From Streptomyces griseus (lineage in GTDB: Bacteria; Actinomycetota; Actinomycetes; Streptomycetales; Streptomycetaceae): DNA of 64,000 nucleotides. The stretch lies in the NCBI RefSeq assembly GCF_001715295.1, contig NZ_MDKB01000002.1:2221-66220 (forward strand), in the 5' to 3' direction. The translations under genes and the position numbers were made by a program. A model generated the notes under the pieces. It did not search any database and was not told the origin of the DNA. It worked only from the letters and a program-made list of their open reading frames with translations. This document shows positions 47,015-57,056 of this stretch, in pieces (position 1 is the stretch's first letter; every line of letters starts with the position of its first letter).

Positions 47015-47156
47015 GTCTAAGTCTACCTCCCCGCACCGACCTCACCCCTGCGGGGCAAAAATCGAACGGATGTTGTCGTGATCTCAGCGGCTTCGCGCCT
47101 CGATCTATTCCTTCGTCCCTTGCCCGGGGCGGTCCGCACCGGGCAAGGCGGCCAGG

Positions 47157-48197
47157 TCAGCCGCGCTCCGCACGCTCCCGGGCACGCTCGGCCCGCTCGC
47201 GGTCGGCCGTCTCCCGCTCGGCGTCGGTCTCGGTGTCCGGGCGGATGTCGATGCGCCAGCCGGTGAGCCGCGCGGCGAGGCGGGCGTTCTGGCCCTCCTT
47301 GCCGATGGCCAGGGAGAGCTGGTAGTCGGGGACAGTGACCCGGGCGGAACGGGTGCCGAGGTCCACGACCTCGACCTTGCTCACCCGGGCGGGTGACAGC
47401 GCGTTGGCCACCATCTCGGCGGGGTCGTCGGACCAGTCCACGATGTCGATCTTCTCGCCGTGCAGCTCGGCCATGACGTTGCGCACCCGGCTGCCCATCG
47501 GGCCGATGCAGGCGCCCTTGGGGTTCAGGCCGGCCCGGGTGGAGCGTACGGCGATCTTGGTGCGGTGGCCGGCCTCGCGTGCGATGGCCTCGATGACGAC
47601 CGAGCCGTCCGCGATCTCCGGGACCTCCAGCGCGAAGAGCTTCTTCACCAGGTTCGGGTGCGTGCGGGACAGCGTCACGGAGGGACCGCGCACACCCTTG
47701 GCCACGCGTACGACGTAGGTGCGCAGCCGCAGGCCGTGGGTGTACTCCTCGCCCGGCACCTGCTCCTGGACCGGCAGGATCGCCTCCAGCTTGCCGATGT
47801 CGACCAGGACGTTCTTCGGGTCCTTGCCCTGCTGGACGACGCCGGTGACGACGTCGCCCTCGTGGCCCGCGTACTCGCCGAACGTCCTGTCGTCCTCGGC
47901 GTCGCGCAGCCGCTGCAGGATGACCTGCTTGGCGGTGGTCGCGGCGATACGGCCGAAGCCGGACGGGGTGTCGTCGAACTCCTTGGGCTCCTGGCCCTCC
48001 TCGAGGTCGGCCGGGTCCTCCTTCGCCCACACCGTGACGTGGCCGCCGGCGTCCAGCTCCACCCGCGCACGGCGGTGGCTGCCCTCGGTGCGGTGGTACG
48101 CGATGAGGAGGGCCGACTCGATCGCCCCGACGAGCACGTCGAAGGGGATCTCCTTGTCCTGCGCCAAGCCCTTCAGAAGCTTCACATCGATGTCCAC
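47157..48197 (-). CDS. nusA: Transcription termination/antitermination protein NusA
   Basis: A 346-residue NusA of the short actinobacterial type: the N-terminal RNA polymerase-binding domain ([20 protein letters not shown]), an S1 domain near 110-180, then two KH domains ([18 protein letters not shown] and [20 protein letters not shown] cores). There are no C-terminal acidic repeats, and the last residues are charged ([14 protein letters not shown]). It starts two bases after the rimP stop, so translation is probably coupled. It is upstream of ylxR and infB. Confidence 0.95.
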   Translation of the reverse strand: MDIDVKLLKGLAQDKEIPFDVLVGAIESALLIAYHRTEGSHRRARVELDAGGHVTVWAKEDPADLEEGQEPKEFDDTPSGFGRIAATTAKQVILQRLRDAEDDRTFGEYAGHEGDVVTGVVQQGKDPKNVLVDIGKLEAILPVQEQVPGEEYTHGLRLRTYVVRVAKGVRGPSVTLSRTHPNLVKKLFALEVPEIADGSVVIEAIAREAGHRTKIAVRSTRAGLNPKGACIGPMGSRVRNVMAELHGEKIDIVDWSDDPAEMVANALSPARVSKVEVVDLGTRSARVTVPDYQLSLAIGKEGQNARLAARLTGWRIDIRPDTETDAERETADRERAERARERAERG

Positions 48198-48199
48198 GG

Positions 48200-48697
48200 C
48201 TACGCCTCCTCTTCCTTCTTGTCCTTGCGGTTGAATTCGATCTCCACGCGGGCCTTGGCGATGTCGCCGAAGGCCACGCGGCGTGCCGTGGGCTTGCGGC
48301 CCTTGACGCCCGGCACCTCGAGGTCCAGCCCTTCGTCGTCGACCCCGAGGATGCGGGCGACCAGTTCCCCGCCGTCGTGGAGGGTCAGTCCGGCCAGCCG
48401 GCCGACGGCCCGTACGTAGTGGCGGTGCTCGGTCAACGGGCGCTCGGCACCCGGAGAGCTCACTTCCAGGACGTACTCGCCCTCACCCATCGCGTCGGTC
48501 GCGTCGAGCGTCTCGGAGATGGTGCGGCTCAGCTCGGCGCAGGTGTCGAGCTCCACGCCGTCGTCGGAGTCCACGACGACCCGCAGCACCCGGCGGCGGC
48601 CTGCCCGGGAGACCTCGATCTCCTCGAGGTCCAGCTCCTTGGCGCTGACGAGCGGTTCGAGCAGCCCGCGCAGCCTCTCGCTCTCGGTCGTGCTCAT
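48200..48697 (-). CDS. rimP: Ribosome maturation factor RimP
   Basis: A 165-residue RimP needed for 30S subunit maturation. The N-terminal domain carries [20 protein letters not shown] and [19 protein letters not shown] (core [17 protein letters not shown]). The C-terminal SH3-like domain includes [12 protein letters not shown], the most conserved RimP segment. GAGGAG precedes the ATG by 8 bases. It heads the rimP-nusA-ylxR-infB transcript and is divergent from the lipoprotein gene at 48869. Confidence 0.94.
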   Translation of the reverse strand: MSTTESERLRGLLEPLVSAKELDLEEIEVSRAGRRRVLRVVVDSDDGVELDTCAELSRTISETLDATDAMGEGEYVLEVSSPGAERPLTEHRHYVRAVGRLAGLTLHDGGELVARILGVDDEGLDLEVPGVKGRKPTARRVAFGDIAKARVEIEFNRKDKKEEEA

Positions 48698-48868
48698 CCG
48701 GGTGACTCCTCGGCCGCGTGTGCTGTTGTGGGGATCGTCGCGTGTCAGGTCAAAGGGTATCCGGTCCGCAGGGGTGTTGCCGTCCGCCTCCCGCCCGGAC
48801 GCGGGTACGCTCGCCTGCGGTGATCACTTCCAGACAGAAACCGTCATAAAGCGGCTCGAAGGAGACAA

Positions 48869-49393
48869 GTGCGGCGCACGGGGACGACGCGCAGGGGTGC
48901 GTTGACGACGACGGGAGCCCTCGCCCTGGGCGCCGTCCTGACCGGCTGCGGCGACGGCGGGGACGGCGGGGAACGACGGAAACCGGCCGGCGCGGATGCC
49001 CGGACGGCCTCGCTCCGCGCCCAGAAGGCACTCCGGGCGGCCGCCGCCCGGGCCAGCGCCGCGCTGCTCACCCGGTACGAGAGGGCCGCGTCCGCCCACC
49101 CGGCCACGGCGGCCGGCCTCGCGCCCCTGAGCGCCGCCGTGCGGGAGCACGCCGCGGCCCTGGGCGCGCCCGTGAGGGCCACCACGCCCGCACCCGTGGA
49201 CCCGGCGGCCGCCCCCGACGCGAGGACGGCACTCAAGGAGCTGGCCGCCGCGGAGCGGGCCCTGGCCGACGACCGCGCCAGGGCCCTGCTGGAGGCCGAA
49301 CCGGAACTGGCCCGCCTGCTGGCCTCGCTCGCCGCGGCCGGTGCCGTCCACGCGTACCTGCTCAACGAACTGGCCGAGGAGACGCCGTCATGA
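48869..49393 (+). CDS. Lipoprotein, DUF4439 partner
   Basis: A 174-residue Ala-rich protein. Its signal peptide contains twin Arg (GTTRRGALTT), a hydrophobic run and the lipobox VLTGC, suggesting a lipid-anchored, possibly Tat-exported protein. The rest is predicted helical. The GTG start has AAGGAG 4-5 bases upstream. The last four bases overlap the start of the ferritin-like gene (ATGA). The rimP/lipoprotein/DUF4439/proS neighbourhood is shared with mycobacteria (Rv2842c-Rv2845c, from memory). The function is unknown. Confidence 0.82.
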   Translation: MRRTGTTRRGALTTTGALALGAVLTGCGDGGDGGERRKPAGADARTASLRAQKALRAAAARASAALLTRYERAASAHPATAAGLAPLSAAVREHAAALGAPVRATTPAPVDPAAAPDARTALKELAAAERALADDRARALLEAEPELARLLASLAAAGAVHAYLLNELAEETPS

Positions 49394-49914
49394 CACGAGG
49401 GGCCGGACGGGAAGGGCGGGACCGGGCCGCGGACGGCGACGCGTCGGGGACGCTGCGCGCCGCCCAGGCCGCACTCGCCGCCGAACACGCCGCGGTGTAC
49501 GGCTACGGGGTGCTGGGCGGCCGTCTGGAAGGCGGCCGGCGCGCCGAGGCGGCAGCCGCCCACGCCGGGCACCGGGCACGGCGGGACGCGCTGGTGCGGA
49601 CGGTGGGCGGTCTGGGCGGCAGGCCGGTGGCGGCGGACGCGGCGTACGCGCTGCCGTTCGCGGTGCGGGACCCGGCGGGCGCGATGCGGCTCGCCGCCGT
49701 GCTGGAGGACCGGGTCGCGGGTGTCTACTCCGACCTCGTACGGGCAGCCCGGGGCCCGCTCCGGCAGGAGGCCGCGGGGGCGCTGCGGGAGGCCGCCGTG
49801 CGTGCCGTGCGCTGGCGCGGCAGCGGCGTAGCCTTTCCGGGGCTCGCCGAGAAGGCCGGGGCACATCCGCCGGAGACCACGGCGGAGGCAGGCGCCGAGG
49901 GCGTCACGCCCTGA
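49390..49914 (+). CDS. DUF4439 ferritin-like protein
   Basis: A 174-residue helical protein of the ferritin-like DUF4439 family. The helix-1 motif AEHAAVYGYGVLGG and helix-3 DRVAGVYSDLVRAA give the typical pattern. The spacing AAEHAAVYGY resembles the E-x-x-Y portion of ferritin-like folds, but whether a di-metal site is complete cannot be told from sequence alone. The ATG overlaps the upstream lipoprotein stop. No signal peptide is visible. The coupling suggests that it works with the lipoprotein. Confidence 0.82.
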   Translation: MTRGAGREGRDRAADGDASGTLRAAQAALAAEHAAVYGYGVLGGRLEGGRRAEAAAAHAGHRARRDALVRTVGGLGGRPVAADAAYALPFAVRDPAGAMRLAAVLEDRVAGVYSDLVRAARGPLRQEAAGALREAAVRAVRWRGSGVAFPGLAEKAGAHPPETTAEAGAEGVTP

Positions 49915-49942
49915 AGCAGCTCTGAAAGGGAACAAGGCAGGT

Positions 49943-50863
49943 ATGGGTTTCGAACCGCCGCAGCGTCTGGTGCGAGCGCTCGGCGAGACGTACGGGGAAG
50001 CGGCCGCCGCCGACTGGCTGGGCAGGCTCCCCGCGCTCACCGAGGAGGCACTGTCGGCGGCGGGACACGACGTCGCCGTGGACCGGGTGGTCGCGCCCGG
50101 CGGGCGCAGCAGCCTCGTCCTCCTGGTGCACCGCCGGGACGGCACACCCGCCGTGCTGAAGATCGCGCCCGCCGGCGCCGCCCCCGCCCTGGAACGGGCG
50201 GCTCTCGCGCAGTGGGACGGGTGGGGCGCGGTGCGGCTCCTGACGCCCGGGGACGGCGCGGCGCCCGAGGGCTCCCTGCTGCTGGAGCGGCTGCACCACG
50301 AGGTGTCCCTGCGCTCCCTGCCCGACGCCAAGGCCCTGCTGGAGGCGGCGGGCACGGTGCGGCGCCTGTGGGTCGAGCCCCCGCCCGGTCATCCCTACGA
50401 GTCCGTCCAGGAGCGCACCGGCCGGCAGGCCGGGCCGATGCTGGCCGTCGCCGCGGCCGATCCGGCGCTGGAGCCCCTGGTCTCCGAAGCCCTGGCGGCC
50501 CGCGCGGAACTGGTCGCGTACGCCCCGGAACTCCTGCTGCTGCACGGCAACTTCCGGCAGAGCAAGGTGCTCTCCGGCGAGCGGTCCCCGTGGCTCGCGG
50601 TCGGCCCGGAGCCCCTGGTGGGTGAGCGCGCGTACGACCTGGCACGACTGGTACGCGACCGGGTCGAGGACCTGATCGCCTCGCCCGGCGGTGCGGCGAC
50701 CGCCCGCCGGCGGATCAGGAAGCTCGCGGACTCCCTGGAGGTGGACCAGGCGCGGCTGCGCGGCTGGACGCTGTTCCGGGCCGTGGAGTCCGGCACACGT
50801 GCGCTGGCGGCGGGGCGCCGCCAGGACGGCGAACTCTCGCTGGAGTTCGCAGGCTGGCTCTGA
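49943..50863 (+). CDS. Aminoglycoside phosphotransferase-fold pseudokinase
   Basis: A 306-residue protein related to aminoglycoside/hydroxyurea phosphotransferases (APH fold). The nucleotide-binding Lys is retained (AVLKIAP), and the C-terminal PLVGERAYDLARLVRDR segment is family-typical. Where active members have HGDLHxxN, this protein reads HGNFRQSK (Asn203 for the catalytic Asp). Where they have IDP(K) for the metal-binding Asp, it reads VGP (Gly221). Both catalytic acids are therefore lost and activity is unlikely. It starts at ATG with AAGG upstream, 28 bases after the DUF4439 gene, in the same direction. Confidence 0.8.
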   Translation: MGFEPPQRLVRALGETYGEAAAADWLGRLPALTEEALSAAGHDVAVDRVVAPGGRSSLVLLVHRRDGTPAVLKIAPAGAAPALERAALAQWDGWGAVRLLTPGDGAAPEGSLLLERLHHEVSLRSLPDAKALLEAAGTVRRLWVEPPPGHPYESVQERTGRQAGPMLAVAAADPALEPLVSEALAARAELVAYAPELLLLHGNFRQSKVLSGERSPWLAVGPEPLVGERAYDLARLVRDRVEDLIASPGGAATARRRIRKLADSLEVDQARLRGWTLFRAVESGTRALAAGRRQDGELSLEFAGWL

Positions 50864-50912
50864 GCGGGCGGTCCGGACCGCGTTCCCGGACGGCGGCCGG
50901 ACCGTCCGTCAC

Positions 50913-50952
50913 GGCGGAGGCCCCCCACGCGCTCGCGTGGGGGGCCTCCGCC
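50913..50952. terminator. Bidirectional terminator, 18-bp perfect stem
   Basis: ggcggaggccccccacgc at 50913-50930 pairs perfectly with 50935-50952 across a four-base loop (gctc). It separates the convergent pseudokinase and proS genes. Confidence 0.9.
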
Positions 50953-50958
50953 GCCGGT

Positions 50959-52659
50959 TCAGGCCCGGGCGGCCAGACGGGCGACCGCCTCCTCGACGGT
51001 GAGCTCCTCGCGCTCGCCCGTGCGGCGGTCCTTCAGCTCCAGGACGCCCTCGGCGGAGCGGCGGCCGGCGACGAGGATCTTCGGGACGCCGATCAGCTCG
51101 GCGTCGGTGAACTTCACACCGGGCGAGACACCCGCGCGGTCGTCGACCATGACCCGGACACCTGCGGCGTTCAGCTTCTCGGCCACGTCGAGGGCCAGCT
51201 CCGTCTGGAGCACCTTGCCGGCGGCGACGACGTGGACGTCGGCCGGCGCGACCTCGCGGGGCCAGCACAGGCCCTTCTCGTCCGCGGTCTGCTCGGCCAG
51301 CGCGGCCACGGCGCGCGAGACGCCGATGCCGTACGAGCCCATGGTGACGCGCACGGGCTTGCCCTGCTGGCCGAGGACGTCGAGGGCGAAGATGTCGGTG
51401 TACTTGCGGCCCAGCTGGAAGATGTGGCCGATCTCGATGGCGCGGTCCACCTGGAGGCCGGCGCCGCAGTTGGGGCAGGGGTCGCCCGCCTCGACGACGA
51501 CGACGTCGAGGTAGTCGTCGACCTCGAAGTCCCGGCCCGCGACGACGTTCTTCGCGTGCGTGTTCTCCTTGTTGGCGCCGGTGATCCAGGCGGTGCCGGG
51601 GGCGACGCGGGGGTCGGCGATGTAGCGGACCTTCTCCAGACCCTGCGGGCCGACGTAGCCGCGCACCAGGTCGGGGCGGCCCACGAAGTCCTCGGCGGTG
51701 ACGAGCTCGACGACGGCCGGGGCGAGGTGCTCGCCGAGCTTGCCGAGGTCGACCTCGCGGTCACCGGGCACGCCCACGGCCACGATCTCGCCGTCGACCT
51801 TGACCAGCAGGTTCTTCAGGGTGGCGGAGGCCGGGACGCCGAGGTGGGCGGCGAGCGTCTCGATGGTGGGGGTGTCCGGGGTGTCGAGCTCCTCGACGGG
51901 GCCGGCCGCCGAGGCGTCCGCGGCGGTGGCCTTGTAGGTCACCGCCTCGGTGTTGGCGGCGTAGTCGCAGTTCGGGCAGTCGACGAAGGTGTCCTCCCCG
52001 GCGGGTGCCGGGGCGAGGAACTCCTCGGACGCGGAGCCGCCCATGGCGCCGGAGACGGCCGAGACGATGCGGTGGTCGAGGCCGAGCCGCTCGAAGATCC
52101 GGATGTAGGCGGCGCGGTGCAGCTGGTACGCCTCGACGAGGCCTTCGTCCGTGGTGTCGAAGGAGTACGAGTCCTTCATCTGGAACTCGCGGCCGCGCAG
52201 GACACCGGCGCGGGGGCGGGCCTCGTCGCGGTACTTGGTCTGGATCTGGTAGAGGATCACGGGCAGGTCCTTGTAGGACGAGCACATGTCCTTGACGACC
52301 TGGGTGAAGATCTCCTCGTGGGTGGGACCGAGGAGATAGTCGCTGCCCTTGCGGTCCTGGAGCCGGAACAGCAGGTCGCCGTACTCGTCGTACCGGCCGC
52401 TGGCCTCGTACGCCTCCTTGGGCAGCAGGGCGGGCAGCAGCACCTCCTGGCCGCCGATGGCGTCCATCTCCTCGCGGACGACGCGGGTGACGTTCTCGAG
52501 GACCTTCTTGCCGAGCGGGAGCCAGGTCCAGATGCCGGCCGCGGTGCGACGTACGTACCCGGCCCGGACGAGGAGCTTGTGGTTGAGCGTCTCGGCGTCC
52601 GCCGGGTCGTCGCGCAGTGTCTTGATCATCAATCGGGACATGCGCTGGACCTGGGCCAT
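50959..52659 (-). CDS. proS: Prolyl-tRNA synthetase
   Basis: A 566-residue bacterial-type class II ProRS. Motif 1 lies near [16 protein letters not shown], motif 2 is [23 protein letters not shown] (core RDEARPR), and motif 3 is [10 protein letters not shown] YbaK-type editing insertion at about 225-390 includes [14 protein letters not shown]-terminal anticodon-binding domain ends the chain. AGGAG stands about 6 bases before the ATG. It is convergent with the pseudokinase. Confidence 0.96.
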   Translation of the reverse strand: MAQVQRMSRLMIKTLRDDPADAETLNHKLLVRAGYVRRTAAGIWTWLPLGKKVLENVTRVVREEMDAIGGQEVLLPALLPKEAYEASGRYDEYGDLLFRLQDRKGSDYLLGPTHEEIFTQVVKDMCSSYKDLPVILYQIQTKYRDEARPRAGVLRGREFQMKDSYSFDTTDEGLVEAYQLHRAAYIRIFERLGLDHRIVSAVSGAMGGSASEEFLAPAPAGEDTFVDCPNCDYAANTEAVTYKATAADASAAGPVEELDTPDTPTIETLAAHLGVPASATLKNLLVKVDGEIVAVGVPGDREVDLGKLGEHLAPAVVELVTAEDFVGRPDLVRGYVGPQGLEKVRYIADPRVAPGTAWITGANKENTHAKNVVAGRDFEVDDYLDVVVVEAGDPCPNCGAGLQVDRAIEIGHIFQLGRKYTDIFALDVLGQQGKPVRVTMGSYGIGVSRAVAALAEQTADEKGLCWPREVAPADVHVVAAGKVLQTELALDVAEKLNAAGVRVMVDDRAGVSPGVKFTDAELIGVPKILVAGRRSAEGVLELKDRRTGEREELTVEEAVARLAARA

Positions 52660-52756
52660 GATGAACTCCTGCTCGCAAGGGTGATGGCCCGAGGTTAGCC
52701 GGGCGCCCCGCGCGGGCGGAAATCCATAACGCCCGGTGGCCGGGTGAAGCGGCGTC

Positions 52757-53329
52757 TCAGCGGCGGAGCGGAAGAGGCGCGCCCATCACCGCGTACGGCT
52801 TCGGGGCACCGGGGAAGAGCACCTGCCGGGCCAGGTCCTGGTAGCCGAGCGACCGGTACAGGCCCCGGGCCGGGCTGTCGGTGTCGATCGCGGAGAGGAT
52901 GGAACGGGGCTGGTCGACGGCGTCCGTGATGGTGGTGATCAGGCGCCGGCCGATGCCGCGCTGCTGGAAGTCCGGATGGACGTGGAGTTCGGTGATCACG
53001 AACGAGTCGTCGAGCCAGGCCTCGGAGCCGGTGGCGCGGAGGTAGGGCTCGACGACCGTGGACCACCAGTGCGCGCGGTCGTTGGGGAGCCCGTAGACGA
53101 ACCCGACGAGCCGTCCCGCGGCGGTGGTGGCCCCGAGGGCGCGGGCCCGCGGGTGGTCGAGGTGCCTGAGGACGATGTGGCGGCGCACGGCGATCTCGTC
53201 CTCGCCGAGACCGAAGGCACGGGCCTGCACGTCCAGCGCCTCGTCGACACGGGCGGCGAGGTCGACCGGTCCGACCAGGATGCCTGGGGCCCCGGAGCCC
53301 CTGGGGGATGCGGGGGTTGCTGCTGCCAT
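52757..53329 (-). CDS. GNAT family N-acetyltransferase
   Basis: A 190-residue GNAT-fold acetyltransferase. The acetyl-CoA loop is [16 protein letters not shown] (core QQRGIGRRL), followed by the [19 protein letters not shown] tail typical of motif B (core GLYRSLGY). The substrate is unknown. It starts 29 bases after the second GNAT gene, in the same direction, and lies just upstream of proS. Confidence 0.85.
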   Translation of the reverse strand: MAAATPASPRGSGAPGILVGPVDLAARVDEALDVQARAFGLGEDEIAVRRHIVLRHLDHPRARALGATTAAGRLVGFVYGLPNDRAHWWSTVVEPYLRATGSEAWLDDSFVITELHVHPDFQQRGIGRRLITTITDAVDQPRSILSAIDTDSPARGLYRSLGYQDLARQVLFPGAPKPYAVMGAPLPLRR

Positions 53330-53358
53330 GCCGGAACCCTACTGGCCGGGTCCCGCGG

Positions 53359-54204
53359 TCAGAACAGCACGCTCATGAACGCACCGGTCTCCCGGAAGCC
53401 GACGCGGCTGTAGGACCTGCGTGCGGCGGTGTTGTAGTCGTTCACGTAGAGGCTGACGACGGGGGCCACATCGGCCAGCGCGTACCGCAGGACGGCCGCC
53501 ATGCCGCTCTCGGAGAGTCCGCGCCCGCGGTGCGCGGGTGCGACCCAGACGCCCTGGATCTGGCAGGCGCGGGAGGTCGCGGCGCCGATCTCCGCCTTGA
53601 AGACGACCTCCCCGTCCTCTATGCGGGCGAAGGAGCGGCCGGCGGCGATCAGCTCGGCGACCCGCGCCTGGTAGAGCAGCCCGCCGTCACCGGCCAGCGG
53701 GGAGATCCCGACCTCCTCGGTGAACATGGCCACGCAGGCGGGCATGAGGACGTCCATCTCGTCCTTGCGGACCCGGCGTACGAGAGGGTCGGGCGCGACC
53801 TCCGCGGAGGGGCCCTCGGTGACCATGAGCGGCTGGTTCGGCCTGACCTCGCGGGCGGGTCCCCAGCTCGGTTCGAGCAGGCGCCACAGCTGGGCCGTCG
53901 GGCCGGCCGGGCCGACGATGGACGAGCAGCGGCGGCCGGCCCGCCGGGCACGGTCGGCGAAGCCCCTGACGGCTTCCGGTGTGGCGCAGATCGGGACGAG
54001 GTTGGCGCCGGAATAGCAGAGCGACGTCAGCCGTCCGTCGGCGTACCAGCCCCACATCTCGCCGCCCAGGCGCCAGGGGTCGAGCCCGGCGATCTGCACG
54101 CGGGACGTCACGAACGCGTTGTCCACGGGTTCGCTCTCGAGGATGGCGAGCGCGGCGGGGAGCTCGCCGGGGTCGAGGACCCGGGTAGTGGTCTGCGTCA
54201 ACAC
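53359..54204 (-). CDS. DUF4081-GNAT acetyltransferase
   Basis: A 281-residue protein. An N-terminal DUF4081-like domain (about 1-130) is joined to a C-terminal GNAT domain with VWVAPAHRGRGLSESGMAA (core APAHRGRGL) and RRSYSRVGFRE. GAGG stands 7 bases before the GTG. In mycobacteria a GNAT gene of this type follows ispG (Rv2867c, from memory), and the same order is seen here after the ispG terminator. The substrate is unknown. Confidence 0.87.
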   Translation of the reverse strand: MLTQTTTRVLDPGELPAALAILESEPVDNAFVTSRVQIAGLDPWRLGGEMWGWYADGRLTSLCYSGANLVPICATPEAVRGFADRARRAGRRCSSIVGPAGPTAQLWRLLEPSWGPAREVRPNQPLMVTEGPSAEVAPDPLVRRVRKDEMDVLMPACVAMFTEEVGISPLAGDGGLLYQARVAELIAAGRSFARIEDGEVVFKAEIGAATSRACQIQGVWVAPAHRGRGLSESGMAAVLRYALADVAPVVSLYVNDYNTAARRSYSRVGFRETGAFMSVLF

Positions 54205-54314
54205 TAAGGGGCCTCACCATACGGTCTGCTGATTTCCGCACTGTACCGAACAAGCCTGGGCGACGCCGCCCCCGAGAGGGGCACCGGCTCCGGACAACGC
54301 GGCACCCCGAAACG

Positions 54315-54361
54315 CGTGATCCCCGCAACTCCCTGGATTCCAGGGCGTTGCGGGGATCACG
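54315..54361 (-). terminator. Terminator after ispG
   Basis: cgtgatccccgcaac and gttgcggggatcacg form a 15-bp perfect stem; an inner ccctgg/ccaggg pairing closes the loop. It lies 44 bases beyond the ispG stop and separates ispG from the GNAT genes. Confidence 0.88.
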
Positions 54362-54405
54362 GGAACCGGCCGTGGTCCTGCGGGCCGGCCGTCAGGCAGG
54401 AGGGG

Positions 54406-55563
54406 TCAGCCCGCGATGGAGACCTGGGGCTCGCCGGAGGCGATGCCGTCCTTCTCCATCTGTTCGGCGATCTTCATGGCCTCCTCGATGAGGGTCTCCA
54501 CGATCTTCGACTCGGGGACGGTCTTGATGACCTCGCCCTTCACGAAGATCTGCCCCTTGCCGTTGCCCGAGGCCACCCCCAGATCGGCCTCACGGGCCTC
54601 GCCGGGACCGTTCACCACACAGCCCATCACGGCGACGCGCAGCGGGACCTCCATGCCCTCCAGGCCCGCGCTCACCTCGTCCGCGAGCTTGTACACGTCC
54701 ACCTGCGCCCGCCCGCACGACGGGCAGGACACGATCTCCAGACGCCGCTGCTTGAGGTTCAGCGCCTCCAGGATCTGCAGACCGACCTTGACCTCCTCCG
54801 CCGGCGGAGCCGACAGCGAGACGCGGATCGTGTCCCCGATCCCCTCCGACAGCAGCGCCCCGAACGCCACCGCGGACTTGATCGTCCCCTGGAAGGCCGG
54901 ACCCGCCTCCGTCACCCCGAGGTGCAGCGGGTAGTCGCACTGCGCGGCCAGCTGGCGGTAGGCGTTCACCATCACGACCGGGTCGTTGTGCTTCACCGAG
55001 ATCTTGATGTCCCGGAACCCGTGCTCCTCGAACAGCGACGCCTCCCACAGCGCCGACTCCACCAGCGCCTCCGGCGTCGCCTTGCCGTACTTCCTCAGCA
55101 GCCGCGCGTCCAGCGATCCCGCGTTCACGCCGATCCGGATCGGGGTGCCCGCGTCCCCCGCGGCCTTCGCGATCTCCTTGACCTTGTCGTCGAACTGCTT
55201 GATGTTCCCCGGGTTCACCCGCACCGCCGCGCATCCCGCGTCGATCGCCGCGAACACGTACTTCGGCTGGAAGTGGATGTCCGCGATCACCGGGATCTGC
55301 GACTTCCTCGCGATCGTCGCCAGCGCGTCCGCGTCGTCCTGGGTGGGACACGCCACCCGCACGATCTGGCACCCCGACGCGGTCAGCTCCGCGATCTGCT
55401 GCAACGTCGCCCCGATGTCCGACGTACGCGTCGTCGTCATCGACTGCACCGACACCGGTGCGTCCCCGCCGACCGCCACCGACCCGACCTGGATCTGACG
55501 GCTGACCCGTCGGTCGGCGAGCTTGGTCGGAACGGCCGGCATTCCGAGAGAAATCGCAGTCAT
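54406..55563 (-). CDS. ispG: (E)-4-hydroxy-3-methylbut-2-enyl-diphosphate synthase
   Basis: A 385-residue IspG (GcpE), the iron-sulfur enzyme that makes HMBPP in the MEP isoprenoid pathway. The [4Fe-4S] ligands are visible as [10 protein letters not shown] (two Cys) and the later CVVNGPGEA Cys. The N-terminal TIM-barrel half includes [13 protein letters not shown]. It lies 182 bases after the RseP-type protease and in the same direction as dxr, the other MEP-pathway gene in the window. A tandem 10-base repeat occurs in its leader. Confidence 0.95.
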   Translation of the reverse strand: MTAISLGMPAVPTKLADRRVSRQIQVGSVAVGGDAPVSVQSMTTTRTSDIGATLQQIAELTASGCQIVRVACPTQDDADALATIARKSQIPVIADIHFQPKYVFAAIDAGCAAVRVNPGNIKQFDDKVKEIAKAAGDAGTPIRIGVNAGSLDARLLRKYGKATPEALVESALWEASLFEEHGFRDIKISVKHNDPVVMVNAYRQLAAQCDYPLHLGVTEAGPAFQGTIKSAVAFGALLSEGIGDTIRVSLSAPPAEEVKVGLQILEALNLKQRRLEIVSCPSCGRAQVDVYKLADEVSAGLEGMEVPLRVAVMGCVVNGPGEAREADLGVASGNGKGQIFVKGEVIKTVPESKIVETLIEEAMKIAEQMEKDGIASGEPQVSIAG

Positions 55564-55745
55564 GCGCTGAGCATCCCCAAGGTGTGGATCGGTGTGGATC
55601 GAGGTCCCGAGAAGGGTGGACTCCGGGCTTCGAGGTTACGTCACCGGAGGTCATCCGGGCGCACCACCGTCGTCGGAGCCGCCGCATGGCGGGCGGCCGG
55701 ACGCCATCCGTGTGACCGGCCGCCTCCCCCGGGACGGGTGAGCTG

Positions 55746-57056
55746 TCAGGTGATCTTCACCGGGTTCACGATGTCCGCGACGAGGACGAGCAGCGTGAAG
55801 CAGATGAAGACGCCGGCGACGACGTAGGCGACCGGCATGAGCTTGGCCACGTCGAACGGGCCGGGGTCGGGCCGCCGGAAGACCCGGGCCACGTTGCGGC
55901 GCAGCGATTCCCAGAGCGCGCCCGCGATGTGCCCGCCGTCCAGCGGCAGCAGGGGCAGCATGTTGAAGAGGAACAGCGAGAGGTTGAAGCCGGCCAGCAG
56001 GAACAGCATCATCGCGATCTGGTTCTGCGCCGGGACGTCGAGGTTCATCACCTCGCCGCCGATCCTGGCCGCGCCGACCACGCCGACCGGCGAGTCGTCT
56101 GCGCGCTCGCCGTCGCTGAACGCCGCGTTCCACAGGTCGGGGATCTTGGAGGGCAGGGCGATGATCGAATCGACGCCGTTCTCGATCATGTCGCCCATGC
56201 GGACGACCGAGTCGCCGAAGGAGAGCGGAAGGATCTCGGTCTTGGCGGCGAAGCCGAGGTACCCGGCGCTGACGTACTGGCCGGGGACGACCTCGCCGTG
56301 GGAGTCCTTCCTGGCTACGGCGTTCTTCTGGAGTACGGCGTTCAGGGTCTGTTCCCTGCCGTCACGCTCCACGGTGATGGTGGCCGGGCCGATGGTCTGC
56401 CGGATCCGGTCCGAGAGGGTGGCCCAGTCGTCGATCCGCTGTCCGTCGAAGGCGACGATCGTGTCGCCCTCGCGGAGCCCGGCGGCCCGGGCGGGCGAGA
56501 CGGGGTCGGACGCCTTGCAGGCGTCGCGGTTCTCGCTCTGGGCGATCACGCACTTCTGGACGCCCGCGACCTCGGTGGTCTGGGTCTGGAAACCGAAGGT
56601 CATCGCCACGCCCATGAAGATCGCGACCGCCAGCACCAGGTTCATGAAGGGCCCGGCGAACATCACGATCACGCGCTTCCAGGGCTTGCGCGTGTAGAAG
56701 AGGCGTGAGTCGTCGCCCGGCTGCAGTTCCTCGAAGGCGGCCGACCGGGCGTCCTCGATCATGCCCCGCCAGGGTGAGGTGGAACGCGCTTCGAGCCTGC
56801 CGTCGGGACCGGGCGGGAACATGCCGATCATCCGGATGTAACCGCCCGCGGGGATGGCCTTGATGCCGTACTCGGTGTCGCCCTTCCTCCGCGACCAGAT
56901 GGTCGGGCCGAAGCCGACCATGTACTGGGGCACCCGGATGCCGAAGAGCTTGGCGGTCGAGAGGTGGCCGAGTTCGTGCCAGGCGATCGAGAACAGCAGA
57001 CCCACGGCGAAGATGGCGATCCCCAGGACCGTCATCAGGATCGTCGTCATACTCAT
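55746..57056 (-). CDS. rseP: Site-2 metalloprotease RseP/Rip1
   Basis: A 436-residue membrane-embedded zinc protease that cuts transmembrane segments such as anti-sigma factors. The first membrane segment carries HELGH ([16 protein letters not shown]), a central PDZ domain lies near 175-260 ([16 protein letters not shown]), and the second active-site segment is LPLDGGH near 375. Four membrane segments are predicted. The ATG overlaps the dxr stop (ATGA), so it is translationally coupled to dxr. The order dxr-rip1-ispG is shared with mycobacteria. Confidence 0.93.
   Translation of the reverse strand: MSMTTILMTVLGIAIFAVGLLFSIAWHELGHLSTAKLFGIRVPQYMVGFGPTIWSRRKGDTEYGIKAIPAGGYIRMIGMFPPGPDGRLEARSTSPWRGMIEDARSAAFEELQPGDDSRLFYTRKPWKRVIVMFAGPFMNLVLAVAIFMGVAMTFGFQTQTTEVAGVQKCVIAQSENRDACKASDPVSPARAAGLREGDTIVAFDGQRIDDWATLSDRIRQTIGPATITVERDGREQTLNAVLQKNAVARKDSHGEVVPGQYVSAGYLGFAAKTEILPLSFGDSVVRMGDMIENGVDSIIALPSKIPDLWNAAFSDGERADDSPVGVVGAARIGGEVMNLDVPAQNQIAMMLFLLAGFNLSLFLFNMLPLLPLDGGHIAGALWESLRRNVARVFRRPDPGPFDVAKLMPVAYVVAGVFICFTLLVLVADIVNPVKIT

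Noticed and set aside
42909..47081. Open frame of 1390 codons on the plus strand
   Set aside because: It spans the antisense of rbfA, DUF503, infB and ylxR. The Gly/Thr/Ala repeats derive from the infB linker read backwards.
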